Source: Bacteroidales bacterium
GTDB taxonomy: Bacteria > Bacteroidota > Bacteroidia > Bacteroidales > UBA932
Length of the DNA: 33,281 nt
NCBI GenBank assembly: GCA_016281315.1
Contig: JAEEIJ010000062.1
Span: 1-33,281 of the forward strand
Reading direction: 5' to 3'
Below the pieces are notes generated by a model. The model worked only from the letters and a program-made list of their open reading frames with translations. It searched no databases and was not told where the DNA came from. Numbering within the stretch: position 1 is the first letter of the stretch; each line of letters begins with the position of its first letter. The position numbers were made by a program, and so were the translations under genes. Positions 16,222 through 22,350 of the stretch are shown one piece after another.

Positions 16222-18456
16222 TTATTTGCTAATAACCGGACGAATGGATAACCCGTGACATCGCTCCAGTGTGGTATTGGAATTGCCAAGATTTTTACTG
16301 AATCGATAATACGAAGCTCGCGTGGGTAAGTTGCCACTAGAGAAGTCCGGGTCGGTTGTATAATGGAGCTCGGATGACCAATAGTAGCCACACTTATTAT
16401 CATCTTTATTTGTTCCCCCTGATTCGTATCCATCAAATGGTAGAGTTATGCTATTGCCATTGGGACCGGTAATTCTCACGCTATACCCCAAGTACTCAAA
16501 ACTACACTGACTCTTCAATTCTTGCCATTCCGCCCTTGTAGGAACACGCCATTCGCCGCCAAGAATCTGTCTGGCAGCATCATCCTCATAGTCATAATCC
16601 GCAAATGAGAATTTGTTGTCTACTACTCCATAGGACGGAGAATAGTTATATCTTTTCAATGAAAACTTGCTCCCATCACTTAGGCGTGTATAATTGGTCC
16701 AGTCAAAGTTGGAACCGGGGTTTATTTCGCCCCAGGCAAAATGATATTTGCCCCCATAGTTGTCGAAACCTGTTGAGGAAAGGTTGTTACGCGCCCACAA
16801 TACGCTTAGTCCTAAATCGGCCGCTTCATATTTAACTGTTACTGTACAAGACGCTAGTTTATTGCCCGCAGAAGCGTGTATTTTGGTCTCTCCATAACTC
16901 ACGGCTGTGACCCGGCCGTTGGAAACAGTGGCTACATTTGTATTGTCAGAATACCAGGTCACAGTACCGTCTTCGGCATCTTCCGGAAGAACACTGGCAA
17001 TGAGATCGAAAGATTCTCCCTCCCACAATGAAATACTCGAGTGATTAAGTGACAACGATTTTACGGCGGTGGGAATCTTAATGCATTCGCTATAATCGAG
17101 CCACTCATAATAGTTGAGTTCTTTCTGCCAGACAGTGACTCTAAGCGAACCTATCTTTTTCGCTGTTAATTTCCATCTCCATACTCCAGCACAGTCGGGG
17201 GTGTCACGTGTTATCTCCATCATCTCCATCAGACTTTCCGCTGGAGTGTTGAGTTCATCAGCCTTTGAAAATACAAAGTAGACATAGTCAGCTGAACTAT
17301 AATATTCTCTTGCCCCTTCTGGAAGAAGTGAAGCAGTAATCGTCTGGGTATCTCCCACCTCCATAGAGTGCAGAGGAATATTAAGTTCAACACTCAGGTT
17401 TGGTTTCGGAACTGTTATAGAACAGTTTGCCGTCTTATCTTCTGCCTTTGCGGTGATGTAGGCCGAACCAAACTTCTTGGCTGTAACCACACCATTATCC
17501 ACTGTTGCTACGTTAGCATCAGATGTGCTCCAGGTGACCGTTTTGTCCGCATCATCTGGCTTGACTGTGGCCGTGAGGGTGACTGTTTCGCCAGCTTCAA
17601 GGTAAGCGCTGGTCTTATTGAGGGTTACGCTGGACACTGGGGTAGTCACCACGGTGATAGAACAGTTAGCGCTCTTGTCTCCGGCCTGGGCCGTGATGGT
17701 GGCCGAACCCACCTTCTTTGCTGTGACAACACCGTTATCTACTGTGGCTGCGCTGGCATTAGAGGTGGTCCAGGTCACAGTCTTATCCGTGGCGTCATCG
17801 GGCTTGACTGTGGCGGTAAGTGTCACCGTCTCACCTGCCTTGAGCTGTGCGCTGGTCTTGTTGAGTGTGACGCTGGTCACCGGGGTTGCCACAACGGTGA
17901 TAGCGCAGGTGGCGCTCTTGTCTCCGGCCTTGGCTGTGATGGTGGCAGAACCCACCTTCTTGGCGGTGACCACACCGTTATCTACTGTGGCTACGCTGGC
18001 ATCAGAGGTGGTCCAGGTGACTGTCTTGTCTGTGGCGTCATCAGGCTTGACCGTGGCGGTAAGTGTCACCGTCTCACCTGCCTTGAGGGAGGCGCTGGTC
18101 TTATTTAATTCAATGGAACTAACCTCTACGACCTTTTTGCTCACGGTTATTGTACAAGTGCCGGATTTTCCTCCGGCGGAAGCTGTAATTATAGATGTGC
18201 CCTCGGCGATAGCAGTCACCATACCTGTACTGGATACGGTTGCCACAGATTGTTTGGAAGATGCCCAAGATACTGTTTTATCCGAAGCATTGCTTGGGAG
18301 TACTTTTGCACTCAATTGCACAGTCTCTCCAATCAACATCTCGGTAGAGGCTTGACCAATAGTTACTGATGTTACGGGAACATCTTTTTCTTTCTTGCAA
18401 GAAACTAATGCGAGGGCCAAGAAACCACATACTACAGCAGAAATACAATTTCTCAT
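16222..18456 (-). CDS. Ig-like (BIG2) repeat lipoprotein with Fibrobacter-major-paralog C-terminal domain
   Basis: 744 residues. The lipoprotein signal MRNCISAVVCGFLALALVSC (Cys20) is followed by bacterial Ig-like type 2 modules at about 27-105, 110-188, 191-270 and 272-350, a diverged one at about 352-465, and another at about 466-541. The regular modules share the strand pattern S-V-x-L-N-K-T-S-A...A-G-E-T-V-T-L-T-A-T and end A-x-C-x-I-T-V. From about 543 to the end lies a lectin-like domain with A-D-L-G-L-S-V-L-W-A, F-A-W-G-E, W-R-V-P-T-R-A-E-W and L-S-I-R-P-V, which is the Fibrobacter succinogenes major paralogous domain. Such proteins stand out from the cell surface and bind glycans or other cells. 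Modules 2-4 are almost identical in DNA, and module 4 lacks one residue (D-D-A-D-K against D-D-A-T-D-K). The reading frame is intact. Confidence 0.88.
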   Translation of the reverse strand: MRNCISAVVCGFLALALVSCKKEKDVPVTSVTIGQASTEMLIGETVQLSAKVLPSNASDKTVSWASSKQSVATVSSTGMVTAIAEGTSIITASAGGKSGTCTITVSKKVVEVSSIELNKTSASLKAGETVTLTATVKPDDATDKTVTWTTSDASVATVDNGVVTAKKVGSATITAKAGDKSATCAITVVATPVTSVTLNKTSAQLKAGETVTLTATVKPDDATDKTVTWTTSNASAATVDNGVVTAKKVGSATITAQAGDKSANCSITVVTTPVSSVTLNKTSAYLEAGETVTLTATVKPDDADKTVTWSTSDANVATVDNGVVTAKKFGSAYITAKAEDKTANCSITVPKPNLSVELNIPLHSMEVGDTQTITASLLPEGAREYYSSADYVYFVFSKADELNTPAESLMEMMEITRDTPDCAGVWRWKLTAKKIGSLRVTVWQKELNYYEWLDYSECIKIPTAVKSLSLNHSSISLWEGESFDLIASVLPEDAEDGTVTWYSDNTNVATVSNGRVTAVSYGETKIHASAGNKLASCTVTVKYEAADLGLSVLWARNNLSSTGFDNYGGKYHFAWGEINPGSNFDWTNYTRLSDGSKFSLKRYNYSPSYGVVDNKFSFADYDYEDDAARQILGGEWRVPTRAEWQELKSQCSFEYLGYSVRITGPNGNSITLPFDGYESGGTNKDDNKCGYYWSSELHYTTDPDFSSGNLPTRASYYRFSKNLGNSNTTLERCHGLSIRPVISK
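17407..18126 (-). repeat. Three near-identical tandem Ig-module repeats (about 240 bp each)
   Basis: Modules 2, 3 and 4 of the Ig-repeat lipoprotein fall at about 17887-18126, 17644-17886 and 17407-17643. Long stretches between them are the same at the DNA level (for example around the V-K-P-D-D and D-N-G-V-V-T-A-K-K codons). Copies could be gained or lost by recombination without breaking the frame, changing the length of the surface stalk. Confidence 0.8.
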
Positions 18457-18518
18457 ATGGTTGGTTATTCGGCAACAATAAATACGGCCGATAGATTCCG
18501 GACTCGGCTATTGTGGTT

Positions 18519-18541
18519 AAAAAAAGGCAGGAACCTTGCCT
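18519..18541 (-). terminator. Rho-independent terminator of the small RNA
   Basis: On the minus strand AGGCA, a 7-nt loop, then TGCCT are followed by seven T. The 3' arm TTCCTGCCT can instead pair with AGGCAGGAA at 18583-18591, giving an alternative longer hairpin before the same T-run. Confidence 0.65.
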
Positions 18542-18719
18542 ACTTTACGAGTGCCTCTGGACGGGGCCTACACCAATAGACATTCCTGCCTATATGCACG
18601 ACACCAAGAATGGTGTCGAAACATACCAAACTGGAATAGTCCATCTGGTGTAAAAAATTGTCCAGATTTTTTGTAAAGATGAACTTACCTTTTACCCTGG
18701 GGATTTCTCTTCCCAGTTG
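18519..18719 (-). ncRNA. Structured small RNA of about 200 nt with rod-like fold (6S-like architecture)
   Basis: A TATCTTTG promoter box (18725-18732, minus) and a hairpin plus T7 run (18519-18541) bound an RNA of about 200 nt. Six stems nest one inside the other: 18673-18678 with 18543-18548 (CUUUAC/GUAAAG); 18660-18666 with 18556-18562 (UCUGGAC/GUCCAGA); 18646-18652 with 18569-18575 (UACACCA/UGGUGUA); 18633-18641 with 18579-18586 (GACUAUUCC/GGAAUGUC, one bulge); 18622-18626 with 18592-18596; and the tip 18611-18618 with 18599-18606 (CGACACCA, UUCU loop, UGGUGUCG). A separate 5' hairpin CUGGG/CCCAG lies at 18697-18716. A long rod broken by internal loops at this length is how 6S RNA looks, but I cannot confirm the family. 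A 34-codon frame (MDYSSLVCF...) lies within it; the pairing makes RNA function more likely. Confidence 0.6.
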
Positions 18720-18724
18720 CACTG

Positions 18725-18732
18725 CAAAGATA
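18725..18732 (-). promoter_or_regulatory. TATCTTTG -7 box of the small RNA
   Basis: The minus strand reads TATCTTTGCAGT. The CAGT after the box is shared with the tRNA and rRNA promoters of this window. No TTTG -33 box is visible at 19-20 bp. Confidence 0.55.
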
Positions 18733-18778
18733 GAAAAAACATAGGAATATCGTACGCACGCATAAGAATGGGTACGTC

Positions 18779-18873
18779 GCATTACGAAAAATCGCACAAA
18801 TAGTCGAATTGCGCCGTCCCGGAGGACGCGGCATTACGAGGACGCCGAGGGATATTCGTAATGGGACGTCCCG
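18779..18873. repeat. Cluster of short palindromes between the small RNA and tRNA-Met
   Basis: CATTACGA (18832-18839) and TCGTAATG (18856-18863) are perfect 8-bp inverted arms. GCATTACGA also occurs as a direct copy at 18779-18787, and CGTCCCGG occurs twice (about 18815-18822 and 18867-18874). No gene is visible; the stretch may be a degenerate mobile repeat or an upstream control region for the small RNA. Confidence 0.4.
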
Positions 18874-18881
18874 GTAACAAC

Positions 18882-18908
18882 AAAAAACCGTCGCTGAATC
18901 AGCGCCGG
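18882..18908 (-). terminator. Terminator of the tRNA-Gln/tRNA-Met transcript
   Basis: Downstream of tRNA-Met the minus strand reads CCG, GCGCTGA, TTCAGCG, A, CGG and then six T: a GC-rich hairpin followed by a T-run, about 36 nt after the tRNA end. Confidence 0.75.
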
Positions 18909-18943
18909 GTATATAGTGAGTATTTCGAAATAGTTCGTTTGGG

Positions 18944-19017
18944 TAGCGGGAGTGGGTCACGATCCCACGACCTCCGGATTATGAATCCGACGCTCTAACC
19001 AGCTGAGCTACCCCGCC
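18944..19017 (-). tRNA. tRNA-Met (anticodon CAT), elongator type
   Basis: 74 nt without encoded CCA (the next three bases are CCC). The acceptor stem GGCGGGG/TCCCGCT closes with G-T pairs at both ends; the D-stem is GCTC/GAGC; the anticodon arm is CGGA, TTCATAA, TCCG with CAT; the T-stem is GTGGG/CCCAC. The initiator marks (three G-C pairs in the anticodon stem, first-pair mismatch) are absent, so an elongator is likely; tRNA-Ile with modified CAT is less likely. The T-loop is ATCGTGA rather than TTCRANY, so bases 54 and 58 are swapped. Bases 18955-18994 are repeated at 13278-13317. Confidence 0.88.
18955..18994. repeat. 40-bp segment of tRNA-Met repeated at 13278-13317
   Basis: This is the intact-gene copy of the 40-bp direct repeat. 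The accessory segment lies on the 3' side of the tRNA gene, the side where islands usually insert. The identity stops before the tRNA 3' end, which is not typical for a tyrosine-recombinase site. Confidence 0.8.
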
Positions 19018-19025
19018 ATTAATAC

Positions 19026-19122
19026 AGGGGGCTCCGCCCCCTCATACACCCCTGCCGCCTTTTCTCCCTCTACGATTTTGCTGGCGCAAAATCCCGGGTA
19101 CGGCGGGCCGCCTGCAGGCGGC
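19026..19122. repeat. Three hairpin palindromes between tRNA-Met and tRNA-Gln
   Basis: The 112-bp spacer between the two tRNAs contains AGGGGGC-TCC-GCCCCCT (19026-19042), GATTTTGC-TGGC-GCAAAATC (19074-19093) and GCCGCCTGCAGGCGGC (19107-19122), all perfect. They may mark RNA processing points or be REP-like insertions. Confidence 0.65.
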
Positions 19123-19129
19123 GTGATAG

Positions 19130-19200
19130 TTGAGATAGAAGGACTCGAACCCTCACTGACAGAGCCAGAATCTGTAGTGCTACCATTACACCATATCTCA
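19130..19200 (-). tRNA. tRNA-Gln (anticodon CTG)
   Basis: 71 nt with a perfect acceptor stem TGAGATA/TATCTCA, discriminator A, anticodon arm ACAGA, TTCTGGC, TCTGT with CTG, and a standard T-loop TTCGAGT. CCA is not encoded. It is the first gene of a two-tRNA transcript with tRNA-Met. Confidence 0.92.
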
Positions 19201-19244
19201 ATGTCCCCGTTGCTTCCGGCGGGGCCTTCCGCAAAACGGGACTG

Positions 19245-19275
19245 CAAATGTACGACTTTTTTCCGAATCCGCAAG
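19245..19275 (-). promoter_or_regulatory. Promoter and leader hairpin of the tRNA-Gln/Met unit
   Basis: On the minus strand CTTG (19272-19275), 19 bp, and TACATTTG (19245-19252) match the -33/-7 consensus. The box is followed by CAGTCCCGTTT, as at the rRNA promoter. In the leader, CCCGTT (19235-19240) can pair with AACGGG (19206-19211) just before tRNA-Gln. Confidence 0.75.
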
Positions 19276-19290
19276 GCCCGTCCCGCTTTT

Positions 19291-19322
19291 TTTGGATGAA
19301 AAGCGCTGAATGCGTATCTTTG
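19291..19322 (+). promoter_or_regulatory. Promoter of the ABC transporter gene (TTTG, 20 bp, TATCTTTG)
   Basis: TTTG at 19291-19294 and TATCTTTG at 19315-19322 are 20 bp apart, a full match to the Bacteroidota consensus. The ATG follows 20 nt later at 19343. Confidence 0.8.
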
Positions 19323-19342
19323 TGTGCTCAGATGCGCTGATT

Positions 19343-21130
19343 ATGAACCTTTTCCAACTCTTCCGCAACATCCGGCCCTTCGTGCGGCCCTACCGTCTGC
19401 TGGTGGTCATCACCCTCATCCTCACGCTGGTGGGATCCCTGATGGCGCAGGTGAACGCCATCGTCCTGGACCGGACGGTGGATGCCATCAATGCGCTCAT
19501 CGGCACGGATTTTTCCTGGGCGCAGGCGGTCCGGATCCTCACCGTCATCTCGGCGGTGCTGCTGGGGAAGGAGGTCCTGAGCGCCCTCATCACTTTCGCG
19601 CAGAACTACTACGGCGAGCGGATGCGCATCTTCGTTTCGCGCGATCTTTCGCAGGCGGTCATCGAAAAGGTCCTTACCTTCCGGATGGCATTTTTCAGTG
19701 CCGATGAAAACGCCACCGGAAAGGTCCAGGCGCGTATCGACCAGGGCGTGAGCAGCCTATCGCGCACGGTGCAGAACTTCTTCATCGACCTGCTGCCCCT
19801 GTTCACCAGCGCGGCCCTTGCCCTCATCCTGATGTTTGCCGCGAACGTGTATGTGGGGCTGGTGGCCCTGGGCATCGTCCCGGTGTATTTCTGGATCACC
19901 ATCCGGCAGGCGCGGCGCCTGAAAGGCTGGCGCCGGGAGATGCGCTCCCACCTGGAGACCAAGAGCCAGGGCATCAAGAACATCATCGATTCCATCAACG
20001 TCATTAAGTCCTTCAACCGCGAGAAGATTGAGGGCCAGAAGCAGCTGGACATCCAGAACCAGGTGACGGCCAACCAGATGAAAACCCGCCGGGTGGCCTT
20101 CTACTATAACGGAATCAAGAGCTTCGTCAAGCAGATCGGAACCGTGCTGGTAATCATCCTCACGGCCTATCTGGTGCTGATTGACTATCCGGGCATGACC
20201 ATCGGTAAGATTATGTACCACGTGATGCTCTTCTCGAACGTCATCGCCCCCATCACCCAGCTCCAGCGCATCTTCGACGACGTGAACGACGCGCTCATCT
20301 ACGCCGAGGGCTTTTTCGACATCCTGAATTCGGAGAAGGAGGTGGAGCCCAGCGGGAATTATCGGCCCGAAAAGGTATATGGCCGATTCTGCCTCAAGGA
20401 CGTGGATTTCACCTACCCCAACGGCACGCAGGCGCTCTTCGGGGTGAATATGGTCATCGAGCCGGGGAAGATCACCGCCCTGGTGGGCCTCTCCGGCGCC
20501 GGGAAGAGCACCATCGTGAACCTGCTGGACAAGTTCTTCGTGCCGCAGAAGGGTACCATCACCCTGGACGGGGTGGACCTGCAGGAGTACGATACGCAGT
20601 ACCTCCGCGAGAACATCGGCCTGGTGCTGCAGAAGAACCACATCTTCGACGGCACCATCGAGGAAAACATCCGCTACGGAAAGCCGGACGCCACCTTCGA
20701 GGAAGTGGTGGAGGCCGCGAAAAAGTCCTATATCTATGACCAGATTATGGCCCTCCCGAAGCAGTTCCAGGGGAAGGCCTCAGACCTTTCCGGCGGCCAG
20801 CAGCAGCGTATCGCCATCGCGCGGATGTTCCTGAAGAATCCGCCCATCATCTTCCTGGACGAGCCCACGGCCTCGCTGGACGCCGTGGCAACCGAACAGA
20901 TCAAGAACAGCATCGACGCCATCAAGAAGGACCGCACCGTGATCATCATCTCCCACAACATCTCCCAGATTATCGACAGCGAGATGGTCTTCGCCCTGCA
21001 GAAGGGCCGCGTGGAACAGGCCGGCCATCCGGACGAGGTGTATAGGAAGGGCGGGATATACAAGGATATCATCGATGCATCGGCCCGCAGCCTCAACATC
21101 GAGAAAATCGCGAAAACCGTTCAGGGTTAA
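19343..21130 (+). CDS. ABC exporter, fused permease and ATPase (type I half-transporter)
   Basis: 595 residues from the ATG at 19343; the frame is open further upstream, but that part overlaps the promoter. The first 310 residues carry six membrane segments (for example LLVVITLILTLVGSLMAQV, IGTVLVIILTAYLVLI). The ATPase has Walker A G-L-S-G-A-G-K-S-T at about 381-389, Q-loop LVLQKNHIFDGTI, signature L-S-G-G-Q-Q-Q-R at about 481-488, Walker B I-I-F-L-D-E-P at about 501-507 and H-loop I-I-I-S-H-N. It works as a dimer; the substrate (lipid, drug or peptide) is unknown. There is no partner gene. Its TAA overlaps that of the convergent pepT gene by 4 bp (TTAA shared). Confidence 0.92.
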   Translation: MNLFQLFRNIRPFVRPYRLLVVITLILTLVGSLMAQVNAIVLDRTVDAINALIGTDFSWAQAVRILTVISAVLLGKEVLSALITFAQNYYGERMRIFVSRDLSQAVIEKVLTFRMAFFSADENATGKVQARIDQGVSSLSRTVQNFFIDLLPLFTSAALALILMFAANVYVGLVALGIVPVYFWITIRQARRLKGWRREMRSHLETKSQGIKNIIDSINVIKSFNREKIEGQKQLDIQNQVTANQMKTRRVAFYYNGIKSFVKQIGTVLVIILTAYLVLIDYPGMTIGKIMYHVMLFSNVIAPITQLQRIFDDVNDALIYAEGFFDILNSEKEVEPSGNYRPEKVYGRFCLKDVDFTYPNGTQALFGVNMVIEPGKITALVGLSGAGKSTIVNLLDKFFVPQKGTITLDGVDLQEYDTQYLRENIGLVLQKNHIFDGTIEENIRYGKPDATFEEVVEAAKKSYIYDQIMALPKQFQGKASDLSGGQQQRIAIARMFLKNPPIIFLDEPTASLDAVATEQIKNSIDAIKKDRTVIIISHNISQIIDSEMVFALQKGRVEQAGHPDEVYRKGGIYKDIIDASARSLNIEKIAKTVQG

Positions 21131-22350
21131 GCTTCCGCGAACAGAGAAACCAGATTCAGAATAACCTGGGAGGCCTTTTCCATACTCTCCAGGGGTACGA
21201 ACTCCATCTTTCCGTGGAAGTTCAGGCCGCCGGCGAAGAGGTTCGGGCAGGGGAGGCCCTTGAAGGAGAGGTTGGCGCCGTCGGTGCCGCCGCGGATGGG
21301 CTGGATCTTCGCCGGAACCCCGGCCATCTCCATCGCCTTCACGGCTTTGTCGATGATGTGGTAGTGCGGCTCCACCTGCTCGCGCATATTGTAATACTGG
21401 TCCTTGATGACGGCGGTGGCGGTGCCGGGACCGTATTTCTCGTTGATGAAATCCGTCACCTTCTGCATCATCACTTTGCGGGCCTCGAACTTGGCGCGGT
21501 CGTGGTCCCGGATGATATAGGCGAAATCGGCCTCCTCCACCGTCCCCTTGAAGGAAATGAGGTGGAAGAATCCCTCGTAGCCCTCCGTGTATTCGGGCCG
21601 GGCCATCACGGGCAGCATCGCACCTAATTCCTGGCCGATGAGAATCGCATTGAGCATCTTCCCCTTCGCATAACCGGGGTGTACGTTCCGGCCCTGGATG
21701 TGGATTTTGGCCGATGCGGCGTTGAAGTTCTCGAACTCCAGTTCTCCCACTTCGCCTCCGTCCATCGTGTAGGCGTAATCGGCCCCGAATTTGGCCACGT
21801 CGAACTTGACCACGCCGCGGCCGATTTCCTCGTCCGGGGTGAAGCCGATCTTCAGCGGCCCGTGCTTGAACTTCGGATGCGCCATCATGTACTGCACCGC
21901 GTCCATAATCTCCGCGACGCCGGCTTTGTCGTCGGCCCCGAGGAGGGTGGTGCCGTCGGTGGTGATGAGGGTCTGACCCTTGTAGTGGAGCATCTCAGGG
22001 AACTCCGAAGGCTTTAAATACAGCCCCGGAACGCCCTTCAGCGCAATCTCGCCGCCGTCGTAATTCGGGATAATCTGCGGTTTTACGTTCGCCCCGCTCG
22101 CATCCGGCGCCGTATCCACGTGGGCGATGAAGCCCAGCGCGGGCACCTTATACGGGAGATTGGACGGGATGGAAGCCATTACGTACCCGTATTCGTCCAG
22201 CGTGGCCTCCACGCCCAGGGCTTTGAGCTCATCCCGCAGCAGGCGCAGCAGGTCCAGCTCCTTGTCTTCCGAGGGCTGGGTCTCGGACTCTTCGTTGCTC
22301 TGCGTGTCTATCGATACGTAGCGCAGAAATCTATCAAGCAGTTTTTCCAT
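21127..22350 (-). CDS. pepT: Peptidase T (tripeptide aminopeptidase, M20B)
   Basis: 407 residues, the length of E. coli PepT (408). The zinc ligands fall where expected: H77-V-D79 in F-I-A-H-V-D-T-A-P-D, D140 in G-A-D-D-K-A-G-V, E174/E175 in P-D-E-E-I-G-R-G, D197 in Y-T-M-D-G-G-E-V-G, and a His near 380 in G-G-L-N-F-H-G-K-M-E-F. It removes the N-terminal residue from tripeptides in the cytosol. The ATG lies 17 bp inside the end of the OPT transporter gene upstream, so import of small peptides and their breakdown are probably expressed together. Confidence 0.95.
   Translation of the reverse strand: MEKLLDRFLRYVSIDTQSNEESETQPSEDKELDLLRLLRDELKALGVEATLDEYGYVMASIPSNLPYKVPALGFIAHVDTAPDASGANVKPQIIPNYDGGEIALKGVPGLYLKPSEFPEMLHYKGQTLITTDGTTLLGADDKAGVAEIMDAVQYMMAHPKFKHGPLKIGFTPDEEIGRGVVKFDVAKFGADYAYTMDGGEVGELEFENFNAASAKIHIQGRNVHPGYAKGKMLNAILIGQELGAMLPVMARPEYTEGYEGFFHLISFKGTVEEADFAYIIRDHDRAKFEARKVMMQKVTDFINEKYGPGTATAVIKDQYYNMREQVEPHYHIIDKAVKAMEMAGVPAKIQPIRGGTDGANLSFKGLPCPNLFAGGLNFHGKMEFVPLESMEKASQVILNLVSLFAEA

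Noticed and set aside
18540..18797. An 85-codon frame over the small RNA, with an inner 34-codon frame (MDYSSLVCF...)
   Set aside because: The longer frame begins upstream of the promoter box. The inner frame is made largely of the arms of the RNA helices, and no ribosome-binding site is seen. A dual-function RNA is not excluded.
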